From Streptomyces sp. NBC_00459 (GTDB lineage: Bacteria > Actinomycetota > Actinomycetes > Streptomycetales > Streptomycetaceae), in NCBI RefSeq assembly GCF_036013955.1, contig NZ_CP107903.1:5146001-5210000 (forward strand): DNA of 64,000 nt, in the 5' to 3' direction. The translations under genes were made by a program, and so were the position numbers. The number at the start of each line of letters is the position of its first letter. The first letter of the stretch is position 1. Below are positions 25,110 to 33,820 of this stretch, in pieces. The notes below the pieces were generated by a model. That model did no database searches, was not told where the DNA came from, and saw only the letters and a list, made by a program, of their open reading frames with translations.

Positions 25110-25786
25110 CTGCTCGTATTGGAGTCGTCACCTTTCCGGGTTCCCTGGACGACCGGGACACGCAGCGCGCGATCCGCCTCGCGGGTGCCGAGCCGGTAGC
25201 CCTCTGGCACAAGGACAAGGACCTGGGGCAGGTCGACGCGGTTGTTCTGCCCGGCGGATTCTCGTACGGCGACTATCTGCGCGCGGGTGCCATCTCGCGT
25301 TTCTCGCCGGTGATGGAGTCGGTCATCGAGCAGGCGAAGTCGGGCATGCCGGTCCTCGGCATCTGCAACGGCTTCCAGATTCTCACCGAGGCGCACCTCC
25401 TCCCGGGCGCGATGCTCGGCAACAACCACCTGCACTTCATCTGCCGCGACCAGAAGCTGCGGGTGGAGAACGCGGACACGGCCTGGACCGTCGACTACGA
25501 CGCCGGCCAGGAGATCCACATCCCGCTGAAGAACATGGACGGCCGGTACGTCGCCGACGAGCGCACGCTCGACGAGCTGGAGGCGGAGGGCCGGGTTGTG
25601 TTCCGGTACGTCGACTTCAACCCGAACGGATCCCTCCGGGACATCGCGGGCATCACCAACGCCGCCGGGAACGTCGTAGGCCTCATGCCGCACCCGGAGC
25701 ACGCCGTGGAGCCGCTGATCGGCAGTGGCCGCACGGACGGCCTCCCCTTCTTCACCTCGATCCTCAAGAAGCTGGTCAACGCATGA
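25106..25786 (+). CDS. purQ: FGAM synthase glutaminase subunit PurQ
   Basis: A 226-residue class I glutamine amidotransferase releasing ammonia for PurL. The catalytic Cys is in VLGICNGFQIL (about residue 88), and the His and Glu of the triad are in LMPHPEHAVEP. The N-terminal IGVVTFPGSLDDRDTQRAI is typical of PurQ. It is translationally coupled on both sides (GTGA with purS, ATGA with purL at 25783-25786). Confidence 0.96.
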   Translation: MTARIGVVTFPGSLDDRDTQRAIRLAGAEPVALWHKDKDLGQVDAVVLPGGFSYGDYLRAGAISRFSPVMESVIEQAKSGMPVLGICNGFQILTEAHLLPGAMLGNNHLHFICRDQKLRVENADTAWTVDYDAGQEIHIPLKNMDGRYVADERTLDELEAEGRVVFRYVDFNPNGSLRDIAGITNAAGNVVGLMPHPEHAVEPLIGSGRTDGLPFFTSILKKLVNA

Positions 25787-28041
25787 GCCGGACGCCTCTG
25801 GACACGGTCGAGCACGCGGCCGAGACCCCCGACGTCGAGCTGCCCTGGGCCGAACTCGGCCTGAAGAAGGACGAGTACGAGAAGGTCGTCGAGATCCTCG
25901 GCCGCCGTCCGACCGGTGCCGAGCTGGCCATGTACTCGGTCATGTGGTCCGAGCACTGCTCCTACAAGTCCTCCAAGGTTCACCTCCGCCAGTTCGGAGA
26001 GAAGGCACCGCAGTCCGACGCGCTGCTCGTGGGCATCGGTGAGAACGCGGGCGTGGTCGACGTCGGCCAGGGCTACGCGGTCACCTTCAAGGTCGAGTCG
26101 CACAACCACCCGTCCTACGTCGAGCCCTACCAGGGCGCGGCCACGGGCGTCGGCGGCATCGTGCGCGACATCATCGCGATGGGCGCCCGCCCGGTGGCGG
26201 TCGTGGACCCGCTCCGCTTCGGTGCGGCGGACCACCCCGACACCAAGCGCGTCCTCCCGGGCGTGGTGGCGGGCATCGGTGGCTACGGCAACTGTCTCGG
26301 TCTCCCCAACATCGGCGGCGAGGTCGTCTTCGACGCCTGCTACCAGGGGAACCCGCTGGTCAACGCCGGTGCGATCGGTGTGATGCGGCACGAGGACATC
26401 CACCTGGCGAAGGCGTCGGGCACGGGCAACAAGGTCATCCTGTACGGGGCTCGTACGGGCGGCGACGGCATCGGCGGAGCCTCGATCCTCGCCTCGGAGA
26501 CCTTCGACGACGCGAAGCCGTCGAAGCGCCCTGCCGTGCAGGTCGGTGACCCCTTCCAGGAGAAGCTGCTCATCGAGTGCACCCTGGAGGCGTTCAAGGA
26601 GAAGCTGGTCGTCGGCATCCAGGACCTGGGCGCGGCGGGCCTTTCCTGCGCCACGTCCGAGCTGGCGTCGAACGGCTCGGGCGGCATGCGCGTGACGCTG
26701 GACGACGTACCCCTCCGCGACTCCACGCTCTCTCCCGAGGAAATCCTCATGAGCGAGTCGCAGGAGCGCATGTGCGCGGTGGTCGAGCCGGAGAAGGTCG
26801 ACCGGTTCCTGGCCATCTGCGACAAGTGGGATGTCATCGCCACGGTGATCGGTGAGGTCACCGACGGCGACCGCCTGGAGATCTTCTGGCACGGCGGCAA
26901 GATCGTCGACGTCGACCCGCGTACGGTGGCGCACGACGGTCCGGTCTACGAGCGCCCCTACGCGCGCCCCGACTGGCAGGACGCCCTCCAGGCGGACGAC
27001 GCCAACAAGCTTGCGCGCCCGACGACTTCGGAGGACCTGAAGGCACAGGTGCTCCAACTCGTCTCCTCCCCCAACCAGGCCTCCAAGTCCTGGATCACCT
27101 CCCAGTACGACCACTTCGTGCAGGGCAACACGGTGTTGGCCCAGCCCGAGGACTCCGGGATGATCCGCATCGACGAGACGACCGGCCTCGGCGTCGCCAT
27201 CGCGACGGACGGCAACGGCCGCTTCGCCAAGCTCGACCCGTACGCGGGCGCGCAGTTGGCGCTGTCGGAGGCCTACCGGAACGTGGCGACGACGGGCGCG
27301 AAGCCGCTCGCCGTCTCCGACTGCCTGAACTTCGGTTCGCCCGAAGACCCGGCGGTGATGTGGCAGTTCGCGGAGGCGGTACGCGGACTCGCGGACGCCT
27401 GCCAGCAGTTGGGCACCCCGGTGACCGGCGGCAACGTCTCGCTCTACAACCAGACGGGCGACGTCGCCATCCACCCGACGCCGGTCGTGGCGGTCCTGGG
27501 CGTCATCGACGACGTGGCGCGTCGCACCCCGGTCGCGTTCCAGGAGGAGGGGCAGCTGCTGTACCTCCTCGGGGACACGCGCGAGGAGCTCAGCGGCTCG
27601 GCGTGGTCGCAGGTCGTGCACGACCACCTGGGTGGCCTGCCGCCCAAGGTCGACCTGGAGCGCGAGCGGCTCCTGGCCGAGATCCTGATCTCCGCGTCCC
27701 GTGACGGCATGATCGACTCCGCGCACGACCTGTCCGACGGCGGTCTGATCCAGGCGGTCGTCGAGTCGGCGCTGCTGGGCGGGAAGGGCGCGCGTCTGGT
27801 CGTACCGGACGGGCTCGACGCCTTCACCCTCCTGTTCTCGGAGTCGGCGGGCCGCGCGGTGGTCGCGGTCCCGCGCTCGGAGGAGCTCCGCTTCAACGAC
27901 ATGTGCGGGGCGCGGGGGCTGCCGGTGACGAGGATCGGCGTCGTCGACGGCGACTCCATCGAGCTTCAGGGCGAGTTCACCCTGACGCTGGCCGAACTGC
28001 GCGAGGCGCACGAGGGGACGATTCCGGCGCTGTTGGCGTAG
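25783..28041 (+). CDS. purL: FGAM synthase subunit PurL
   Basis: A 752-residue small-type PurL that forms FGAM from FGAR, ATP and the ammonia from PurQ (fourth step of purine synthesis). Markers are MYSVMWSEHCSYKSSKVHL (catalytic His), KVESHNHPSYVEPYQGAATGVGGI, the NIGGEVVFD and ARTGGDGIGGAS loops of the AIRS-like ATP-binding fold, and their second-half counterparts (PVTGGNVSLYNQT, HDLSDGGLIQAVVES). Length is normal for the PurSQL-type complex. It is the last gene of the operon; the transcript ends at the hairpin 28068-28099. Confidence 0.96.
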   Translation: MSRTPLDTVEHAAETPDVELPWAELGLKKDEYEKVVEILGRRPTGAELAMYSVMWSEHCSYKSSKVHLRQFGEKAPQSDALLVGIGENAGVVDVGQGYAVTFKVESHNHPSYVEPYQGAATGVGGIVRDIIAMGARPVAVVDPLRFGAADHPDTKRVLPGVVAGIGGYGNCLGLPNIGGEVVFDACYQGNPLVNAGAIGVMRHEDIHLAKASGTGNKVILYGARTGGDGIGGASILASETFDDAKPSKRPAVQVGDPFQEKLLIECTLEAFKEKLVVGIQDLGAAGLSCATSELASNGSGGMRVTLDDVPLRDSTLSPEEILMSESQERMCAVVEPEKVDRFLAICDKWDVIATVIGEVTDGDRLEIFWHGGKIVDVDPRTVAHDGPVYERPYARPDWQDALQADDANKLARPTTSEDLKAQVLQLVSSPNQASKSWITSQYDHFVQGNTVLAQPEDSGMIRIDETTGLGVAIATDGNGRFAKLDPYAGAQLALSEAYRNVATTGAKPLAVSDCLNFGSPEDPAVMWQFAEAVRGLADACQQLGTPVTGGNVSLYNQTGDVAIHPTPVVAVLGVIDDVARRTPVAFQEEGQLLYLLGDTREELSGSAWSQVVHDHLGGLPPKVDLERERLLAEILISASRDGMIDSAHDLSDGGLIQAVVESALLGGKGARLVVPDGLDAFTLLFSESAGRAVVAVPRSEELRFNDMCGARGLPVTRIGVVDGDSIELQGEFTLTLAELREAHEGTIPALLA

Positions 28042-28061
28042 TCGGCCTGGTTGGTCTGTAC

Positions 28062-28706
28062 GTGGTTGAGGTCCCGTCCGGTTCCGGGCGGGACCTCTTC
28101 CGGTTTCCAGGAGGCCGACCCACCGCCACCCAGCACCACCCGTTCTGGTCGCCCAGCGCCCACCGATGGATCGACGCCGGCGATCTCCAGCCCGGCCAGA
28201 CACTGCGCACCAGCGGCGGAGAGACCGTCACCGTCGTGGACGTCCACCGCTACCAGCGGCTCCACTCCGCCTACAACCTCAGCGTTGCCGACATCCACAC
28301 CTACTACGTGCTGGTGGGGGCCACGCCGGTTCTCGTGCACAACTCGTTCTGCCCGATCGGTTTCGTGGACCTGGGCGCCGGCAGGGTCCAGTCGCCCGGC
28401 GGGCTGATCTACGGTCTCGACCGGAAGTTCGGCAACAAGATCGACCATGTGCTCGCCCACACGGTGCCCGACCCCACCAGGCTGACGCACACGGTGTTCA
28501 TCGAGAAAGATCCCGCCAAGGTTCTCGCCCTGATCGACGAGGCGTGGGCCAAGCAGAGCAAGGCGATCAAGGACCCCGCGGACGCCTTCAAGTTCGTCTT
28601 CCCCATGGGCAGGGACATCGGAACCAGGGGGGAGAGGTATCTGCAGATCGCGGTCAATCCGCAGACCAAGGAGATTCTGAGCGCCTATCCGGTGGCCGGG
28701 CCGTAG
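28062..28706 (+). pseudogene. Truncated HINT-domain polymorphic toxin, C-terminal end
   Basis: In frame from 28062 the translation runs RPTATQHHPFW (HINT block with the TxxHPF histidine), GDLQPGQTL, YNLSVADIHTYYVLVGATPVLVHNS (C-terminal HINT signature), then a C-terminal toxin domain of about 105 residues. That domain begins IGFVDLGAGRVQSPGGLIYGL and contains KIDHVLAHTVPDPT and GRDIGTRGERYLQIAV. The N-terminal half of HINT, with its nucleophilic Cys, and all the upstream delivery protein (Rhs/filament) are missing. The frame emerges straight out of the purL terminator, so this is an orphan end module. The toxin domain recalls small BECR-type RNases, which I cannot prove. No Shine-Dalgarno is seen. 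Confidence 0.65.
28068..28099 (+). terminator. purL operon terminator (copy A of duplicated hairpin)
   Basis: GAGGTCCCG and CGGGACCTC pair perfectly (28068-28076 / 28089-28097), with further C-G pairs toward the loop, then TTC. It starts 26 bp past the purL stop. A near-identical hairpin lies at 30441-30474, beyond the toxin/immunity genes. Confidence 0.75.
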
Positions 28707-28832
28707 CGGCCCGCGCCGTGTCGTAGCGGAACGGGAAGTGTCGTAGCAGAACCAGAAGCAAGGGACCAGGCCGGCGCCGCACGGTGCCGGCCTGGTCCCG
28801 TTCTGACGAACGTAAGGCAAAGTGATTCCACC

Positions 28833-30011
28833 ATGCACAGCGATATGACCCAACGGATCAGAGAACTGCTGGACGGCGGCTTCTCAGCGGCATCCGCGCT
28901 CGCTGACGAGATCCCGCAGCGGATTTCCTCCGGCGACTTCGAGTGGGTGACACTGCTCGGCGCGGAGCTGACCCGGCGGGCCGCCGGTGAGGGCGAGGAC
29001 CCGTCCGAGCACGCCTTCCTGCTGGACCGGTTGCAGACGACCCTCGCCACCACGGCCGGACACCGGAGCTTGCGCGCCCTGCTGGATCTGCCGTTCAGTC
29101 TTCGGGCCGGAGAACCGGCACGGACCAGGGCCGAGCGCCGCCTGGCCCAACTGGTGGCCCTGGGGCATCGTCCCGAGGACATCGTCCCCGTCGTCTACGG
29201 CGAACAGCCCGGCATCGCCGCGTCGGACGAGTTCAAGGCATGTCTGCTGCAAGAACTGGTACTGGTAGGCGTCGCGATCCTGGAGTACCCCCTTCTGCGG
29301 TCCTTCGGCGAAGCGCTCGTGACGGAGGGGCATCCGCTCGCGCCCCTGCCCCTGCACCTGCTGCCGGCGGAGCGACGTGCGCTGCTGAGGCCGGCGGACG
29401 CTCCGGACGACTGGACATGGGCCCTGCCCCCGGCCACGGTGGCGCAGCAGAGCGACCAACCCGAACTCCGTGTCTCGCCGGAGATGCGCGAGCGCGGTGT
29501 CGCGGTCGGCCCGGTGGCCATGACCGCCCCGGAAGCGGCCGAGGCCATGACCGCCGCGGTGCGGCACTGGCTCGACGAGTCCAACGGCATGGTCGCGGCG
29601 CGGGAGTTCCGGTCCGCCTCCCCGGTCCCGCCGGACGACTTCGCCGCCGTCTTCGAGCGGCTGCCGCTCCCCGCATGGTCGACGGGCGAGCCCGGGGCCA
29701 GGCTGCACCCGGCCACCTCCGACCGGGTGCTGCGGGTCCTGCTCACCGCCGCGGTGCGCAGCCCCGCCTACGGCCACGGCATGTTCGGCGCGTACGGGCG
29801 GCTCGCCGTCTGGCGCTCCCTCGGCGGCCTGGTCGGCGCCCCGTCGGACGCGCCGATCGACGACACGGCCACACTGGTCGAACAGGCCCACTGGTTCGTC
29901 GCCGACCCCTCATCGGACTGGTTCCACCAAGTCGCCTGGGACCTCGCCGTGGCCACCTTGCGACCGGGCGAGCGGGAGATCGCCGTCCTCACGGCCACGG
30001 ATACGGACTGA
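28833..30011 (+). CDS. Putative immunity protein (DUF6183-like)
   Basis: A 392-residue soluble, helix-rich, Ala/Leu-rich protein without signal peptide or membrane segments. Features include an N-terminal helical region (TQRIRELLDGGFSAASALADEI), a middle AVRHWLDESNGMVAAREF segment and a C-terminal block SPAYGHGMFGAYGRLAVWRSLGGLVG. I tentatively match these to the Streptomyces DUF6183 family. Its position directly after a polymorphic toxin C-terminus is that of a cognate immunity gene. The start is ATG 28833, with ATG 28845 an alternative; the Shine-Dalgarno is weak (AAGG). Function is inferred from context only. Confidence 0.65.
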   Translation: MHSDMTQRIRELLDGGFSAASALADEIPQRISSGDFEWVTLLGAELTRRAAGEGEDPSEHAFLLDRLQTTLATTAGHRSLRALLDLPFSLRAGEPARTRAERRLAQLVALGHRPEDIVPVVYGEQPGIAASDEFKACLLQELVLVGVAILEYPLLRSFGEALVTEGHPLAPLPLHLLPAERRALLRPADAPDDWTWALPPATVAQQSDQPELRVSPEMRERGVAVGPVAMTAPEAAEAMTAAVRHWLDESNGMVAAREFRSASPVPPDDFAAVFERLPLPAWSTGEPGARLHPATSDRVLRVLLTAAVRSPAYGHGMFGAYGRLAVWRSLGGLVGAPSDAPIDDTATLVEQAHWFVADPSSDWFHQVAWDLAVATLRPGEREIAVLTATDTD

Positions 30012-30167
30012 TTCCAGCAGTTCTGACGCGGCGCCAACCACTGGCGCACCGGGTGACCAGTGGCATTCGGCCATGCCCGAAATGCCTGGTGCCGGTCGAG
30101 GGATGGCAGGGACCCTGAGGGTGTCTGCAGGAACGACGGTTCCGGCCACTCCCAAGGGAGAGAACGC

Positions 30168-30346
30168 ATGAGCGGGAGATCGCGGGCCTGCTTCGGTACA
30201 ACGAGGGCGCCGAGCGGGTGGGGAAGGACCGGGTGCGGCTGGAACCGGGTGTGGAGATGACCGTCCTGTCCTTCTTCAACAACCAGACCGGAGGGGCCTG
30301 GATGGTCGGCAGGCACTGGGAAGCTGTATCCGTAGCCCAGACCTGA
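30168..30346 (+). pseudogene. Frameshifted small gene
   Basis: AAGGGAGAG (30154-30162) is an excellent Shine-Dalgarno 5 nt before ATG 30168. The ATG frame turns into low-quality sequence and stops early at about 30260. One frame over, from about 30171, a coding-like sequence runs to TGA at 30346: EREIAGLLRYNEGAERV, then VRLEPGVEMTVLSFFNNQ and AWMVGRHWEAVSVAQT. The simplest reading is a one-base indel just after the start codon in a gene of about 58 codons. I do not recognise the family. Confidence 0.45.
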
Positions 30347-30440
30347 AGACGGGGCGCGCCACCGGCATGGTGCCGCGCCGCCGTCCGTCGCTCTCGGTGC
30401 CGACGGTGCCTGTACGGGATCACCGACTCCGTACGAGGCT

Positions 30441-30474
30441 GAGGTCCCGTCCGGGTTCGGGCGGGACCTCTTTC
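30441..30474. terminator. Duplicated hairpin terminator (copy B)
   Basis: GAGGTCCCG and CGGGACCTC again form a perfect stem with TTTCG following. It is nearly identical to the purL terminator including flank (GTACG-GG-TGAGG before it). It now ends the convergent Uma2 operon side and marks the right border of the toxin/immunity segment. Confidence 0.7.
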
Positions 30475-30476
30475 GT

Positions 30477-31061
30477 TCAGCGCACGTAGTTCTTGAGGAT
30501 CTCCGTGTCGAGCTCGATGCCGATCGGGTCGGGCAGGAGTACCTTCTCGCCGAACTTCGCCGTACGAATGTCGCGGTAGCCGCCGACCTTCCGGTCCGGG
30601 GAGCTGTGCACCGTGAGGGTGCAGGAGTCCCGGTCGATCAGGAGGTACAGCGGGATACCGGACTGGCCGTACGCGGCCGGCTTCTCGTGGCGGTCCCGTC
30701 GGTCGGTGTCCGAGTCGTACGAGGTGACCTCGACGGCCATGAGCACTCCGCTCGGGTCGGCCCATTCGCCGTACCCCGCGAAGTGGGCTTCGGGCGTGAT
30801 CACCGCATCCGGCTTCGCCCTGCCCTCCCGGTAGGTCTCCACCCGGAGCCCCTGGCCTGTGTACAGGTCCAGGTCTGGCCTGAACTGCATACAGCGCTTG
30901 GTCAGCCAGGTCACGATGGTGTTGTGATCTCCGTCTGTCACCTTCTTGACCCCGATCCGTCCGTTGATGAACTCCAACGTGACGGTCTCGGGAGCGGCGG
31001 AGGCGATTGTTTCGAACTCCTCCACCGACATCTGAAACGTGCGCTCGGCCATAACCGTCAT
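30477..31061 (-). CDS. Uma2-family restriction-endonuclease-fold protein
   Basis: A 194-residue DUF820/Uma2 protein with a PD-(D/E)xK nuclease-like fold. The core motif is present: E in TLEFINGRIGVKK, KPDAVITPE (the D) and MAVEVTSYDSDTD (ExT variant), ending YLLIDRDSCTLTVHSSPD. The ATG at 31061 has GGAAGGGGG 6-7 nt upstream. Uma2 proteins are abundant in Streptomyces and cyanobacteria, and their cellular role is unsettled. It is last in a three-gene minus-strand operon with two small proteins. Confidence 0.88.
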   Translation of the reverse strand: MTVMAERTFQMSVEEFETIASAAPETVTLEFINGRIGVKKVTDGDHNTIVTWLTKRCMQFRPDLDLYTGQGLRVETYREGRAKPDAVITPEAHFAGYGEWADPSGVLMAVEVTSYDSDTDRRDRHEKPAAYGQSGIPLYLLIDRDSCTLTVHSSPDRKVGGYRDIRTAKFGEKVLLPDPIGIELDTEILKNYVR

Positions 31062-31138
31062 GTTGCACCCCCTTCCAGGCGAAGGCCAGTGTTGTCCGAG
31101 GTCCGGCGGTACGGGTCGGATCTCGCTGTCGATCACAC

Positions 31139-31408
31139 TCACGAGTGACCAGCCCCTGGTCCCACGGCTTTCCGGCCCACGCAGGCCCCGCACGCGTACG
31201 AAGTCCGCCCCGGCCCCGTCCCCTGGTCGACCGTGGGCAGCGCGACCAGCGGGGTGTTGCTGGGCTGTTGGCAGATGGCGCACAGGCGGGTCCGGTGCAG
31301 GCACTCCGAGCACATGCGGCCGGTGTTCTCCAGAGTGCCGTAGCGCAGGAACGGGGCGCGGCCGACATGGCAGATGTCGCAGCGGGGGTCCATCTCGACG
31401 CCGGTCAC
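31139..31408 (-). CDS. Small Cys-rich zinc-ribbon-like protein
   Basis: An 89-residue protein with four CxxC knuckles (CDIC, CSEC, CAIC, CGAC) and an extra Cys/His set, enough to bind two zinc ions. No catalytic motif is seen. The GTG at 31408 overlaps the stop of the upstream small gene (GTGA, 31405-31408), implying coupling; ATG 31393 (MDPRCDICHVG) is a possible alternative. It could bind nucleic acid or protein. It sits in an operon with the Uma2 protein 77 bp downstream. Confidence 0.65.
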   Translation of the reverse strand: MTGVEMDPRCDICHVGRAPFLRYGTLENTGRMCSECLHRTRLCAICQQPSNTPLVALPTVDQGTGPGRTSYACGACVGRKAVGPGAGHS

Positions 31409-31638
31409 GGGTTCGGCTCCGTGTCGGTCGTGAGCGCCTGACGCTCGGTGCAGTCGGCGAGCCGCACCCAGAGGAAGTCACCCTCGGCGTCGACCTTGGG
31501 GTAACCGGAGCCGACCTGCACGACGACCCCCTCGAAGGGTTCGGGCGCCTCGCGCTTGCGGGATTCGGGCGGGACGTAGGTGGTGCCGCGGACTCGGTCG
31601 CCGACGAGGAAGGGGCTGGTGGCCGGAGGAGTGGTCAT
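31405..31638 (-). CDS. Small hypothetical protein
   Basis: A 77-residue protein with a likely small beta-barrel core: FLVGDRVRGTTYVPPESRKREAPEPFEGVVVQVG and FLWVRLADC resemble KOW/SH3-like hypothetical proteins of Streptomyces. The start is ATG 31638. It is first gene of the operon continuing into the Cys-rich protein and Uma2. It is divergent from the XRE/DUF397 pair, with about 210 bp of shared upstream sequence. Confidence 0.6.
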   Translation of the reverse strand: MTTPPATSPFLVGDRVRGTTYVPPESRKREAPEPFEGVVVQVGSGYPKVDAEGDFLWVRLADCTERQALTTDTEPNP

Positions 31639-31850
31639 GGGGACAACGGTTCCTCCGCGCCAGGAGCGATGCAATCGAACGAGGGAATCCCACATGAAGT
31701 GGTATATGCCTGAAGAACGGGAAGTGCCTGCGGTGGGCGGACATGCACTGCGATACTCCGGACACCGGCAGTGATTTGCCCGGCACGAGGAGTCAACTGG
31801 CAGGCAGCTACGTACGATTGGCATGCCTGGTCGCGAAGGGAACGGACACG

Positions 31851-32741
31851 GTGGCAGCGAAGACAGGGCCGACGATCCGGCGCATGCAACTTGGCCAGGA
31901 GTTGCGACGCCTGCGTGAACAGGTGGAGGGGGACGGCGGCCGTGGGCTGACGAGGGCTCAGGCGGTCACGGGGACCAGCGTCTCCGAGTCGACGCTGCAC
32001 CGTGTGGAGAAGGGGCTGACCGGCCTTCCCAAGGTGCAGGACCTCAAGGAACTACTGGATCGGTACGGCGTCACGGACCCGGACGATGTGGAGTTCCTGC
32101 TGGACGTCCATAAGAACTCGCTGAACCGGGGGTGGTGGTCGCCGTACCGCACCTTCATGCCCTCCGGCTTCAACGTCAGCGTGGGGCTTGAGGGAGACGC
32201 CAAGATCCTCAGGGTCTATCAGCCGGACGTCATGTTCGGGCTGTTCCAGACCGCGGCGTACGCCCGAGCCATGTTCGAGAGCGCCAAGCCGGTCGACGAA
32301 CGGAACACCGAGTTCGTCGAGCGGAACATCGAGATCCGGATGAGGCGCAAGGAGGCCATCACGCGTAGCGAACGCCCGGTCGAGGTCCACGCGATCCTCG
32401 ACGAGGCTGTCCTGCGACGCGTCTACGGCGGCCCGGAGGTGATGCGGGAGCAGTACGAGCACCTGGCGGAACTGGCCGCGTTGGATCATGTCACCGTGCA
32501 GATCCTGCCGATGGGTCAGCCCGTCTACCGGTGCAACCAGAACTTCACCCTCATGGACTTCGAGTCACCGCTGCCCGTCGTCGTGAGTGTCGACGGCTTC
32601 AGCTCGGTGAACGTCACGGACAAGGACACGGAGATCTGGGCCTACCGGCGCCGGTTCGACGCCATGCGGGCGGAAGCCGGCGGGCCCAGGCAGACACACG
32701 AATTCCTGAAGCAAGCGGCACGAGAGTTGGAACAGCCATGA
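31851..32741 (+). CDS. XRE-family regulator with DUF5753 domain
   Basis: A 296-residue regulator of the large Streptomyces WhiJ-like family. The N-terminal HTH (LGQELRRLREQ ... GTSVSESTLHRVEKGLTGLPKVQDLKELLDRYG) is followed by a DUF5753 sensor domain with hallmarks VYQPDVMFGLFQTAAYARAMF, RRKEAITR, HAILDEAVLRRVYGG, EHLAELAALDHVTVQILPM and FTLMDFESP. The GTG at 31851 has GAAGGGAA 10 nt upstream. These regulators work with small DUF397 partners in developmental and stress control. The stop overlaps the DUF397 ATG (ATGA, 32738-32741). Confidence 0.9.
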   Translation: MAAKTGPTIRRMQLGQELRRLREQVEGDGGRGLTRAQAVTGTSVSESTLHRVEKGLTGLPKVQDLKELLDRYGVTDPDDVEFLLDVHKNSLNRGWWSPYRTFMPSGFNVSVGLEGDAKILRVYQPDVMFGLFQTAAYARAMFESAKPVDERNTEFVERNIEIRMRRKEAITRSERPVEVHAILDEAVLRRVYGGPEVMREQYEHLAELAALDHVTVQILPMGQPVYRCNQNFTLMDFESPLPVVVSVDGFSSVNVTDKDTEIWAYRRRFDAMRAEAGGPRQTHEFLKQAARELEQP

Positions 32742-32953
32742 GCACACATCGCAATGCCCACGAACTGGCCGACAAAGGTGCCTGGTTCAAGTCCTCGTAC
32801 AGCGACCAGACGGGCGGCACCTGCGTAGAAGTCGCCCACCTCACCCCCACCCGCGCCCATATAGCTGTCCGCGACTCCAAGAATCCCCAAGGCCCCGCCC
32901 TCCTCCTCCCCCCACAAGCCTTCACCGCCCTGATCGACCACCTCCGGAGCTGA
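32738..32953 (+). CDS. DUF397 domain protein
   Basis: A 71-residue DUF397 protein with the complete signature: WFKSSYSDQTGGTCVEVA, IAVRDSKNPQGPALLLPPQAF and FTALIDHLR. DUF397 proteins are the small partners of WhiJ-type XRE regulators and probably modulate their DNA binding. Translation is coupled to the regulator by a 4-bp overlap. Confidence 0.92.
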   Translation: MSTHRNAHELADKGAWFKSSYSDQTGGTCVEVAHLTPTRAHIAVRDSKNPQGPALLLPPQAFTALIDHLRS

Positions 32954-32959
32954 TCCCCC

Positions 32960-33778
32960 ATGCCCCCGGCCGCCAAAAAGCCAAAGCCCCGCACCCGCAC
33001 CTACGACCCCACCAAGACCCGCACCGCGGTCCTCACCCAGTACGCCAACATCCGCACCGCCATCGTCACCCTCACCCCCGACCAACTCGCCCTCCCCACC
33101 CGCCTCGGGGACTGGACGGTCCGGGACCTGGCCGCGCACGTCACCATGGCCGTGGAGACCGTCAGCCGCAACCTCGACCGGGACGAGCCGGAGAAAGCCG
33201 AACTCGCCCTTCTCGACTGGCCGTTCGCCACCGCTGCCCGTGCCGCCGACATCGCCGGGGGCACCCGCGAACTGGCCGCCGCCCACCCCGACCCCGATTC
33301 CCTCAACGCCCTCTACGCCCTGACCGAGCAGCGCCTCACCCAACGCCTGGCCACGGCCCCCGGCACCCGCCGGCTCGGCACCCGCACCGGCGGCATGACG
33401 CTCGCCGACTACCTGGTCACCCGTACCGTCGAACTGGTCGTCCACACCGACGACCTGAACGCCGCCGTCCCGGGCCTCGACATCCCCTACGACCGCCAAG
33501 CGCTGGCGACCTGCACCCGCCTCCTCGCCGACACCCTCGCCGCCAAGGCCCCCGGCGGCTCGACGGAGGTCCGCATCCCGCCGTACGCGGTCGTGCAGTG
33601 CGTCGAGGGGCCGAGGCACACCCGTGGCACCCCGCCCAACGTGGTCGAGACCGACCCGCTGACCTGGATCCGCCTGGCCACCGGCCGGGTCCAGTGGTCC
33701 GACGCCCTCGACAAGGCCCAGGTCAGCGCAAGCGGCGAACGCGCCGACCTCTCAGAGCTGCTGCCCCTCATGGCCTGA
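32960..33778 (+). CDS. Mycothiol-dependent maleylpyruvate isomerase-like protein
   Basis: A 272-residue protein of the DinB/MDMPI superfamily. The N-terminal helix (TRTAVLTQYANIRTAIVTLTPDQLALPTRLGDWTVRDLAAHVTMAVETVSR) has the W-x-V-x-D-L-x-A-H motif, whose His is a metal ligand. A second ligand-like segment, VTRTVELVVHTDDL, supplies H and D. The C-terminal third (YAVVQCVEGPRHTRGTPPNVVETDPLTWIRLATGRVQW) is the sterol-carrier-like extension. In Streptomyces this gene is regularly near purF. It begins 6 bp after the DUF397 stop, so it may be cotranscribed. Its thiol-dependent substrate is unknown. Confidence 0.8.
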   Translation: MPPAAKKPKPRTRTYDPTKTRTAVLTQYANIRTAIVTLTPDQLALPTRLGDWTVRDLAAHVTMAVETVSRNLDRDEPEKAELALLDWPFATAARAADIAGGTRELAAAHPDPDSLNALYALTEQRLTQRLATAPGTRRLGTRTGGMTLADYLVTRTVELVVHTDDLNAAVPGLDIPYDRQALATCTRLLADTLAAKAPGGSTEVRIPPYAVVQCVEGPRHTRGTPPNVVETDPLTWIRLATGRVQWSDALDKAQVSASGERADLSELLPLMA

Positions 33779-33820
33779 CGGCAGCCTCCGTACGACGACA
33801 GCACAGCGAAGGCACAAGTG

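Noticed and set aside
25495..28203. A 902-codon open frame on the minus strand opposite purQ/purL
   Set aside because: Shadow frame produced by GC-rich third positions; it runs antisense through complete, canonical purQ and purL and its product has no domain pattern.
28062..28706. Intein within a functional host protein
   Set aside because: Only the C-terminal HINT blocks are present and the following domain is toxin-like; there is no N-terminal splicing block or upstream extein.
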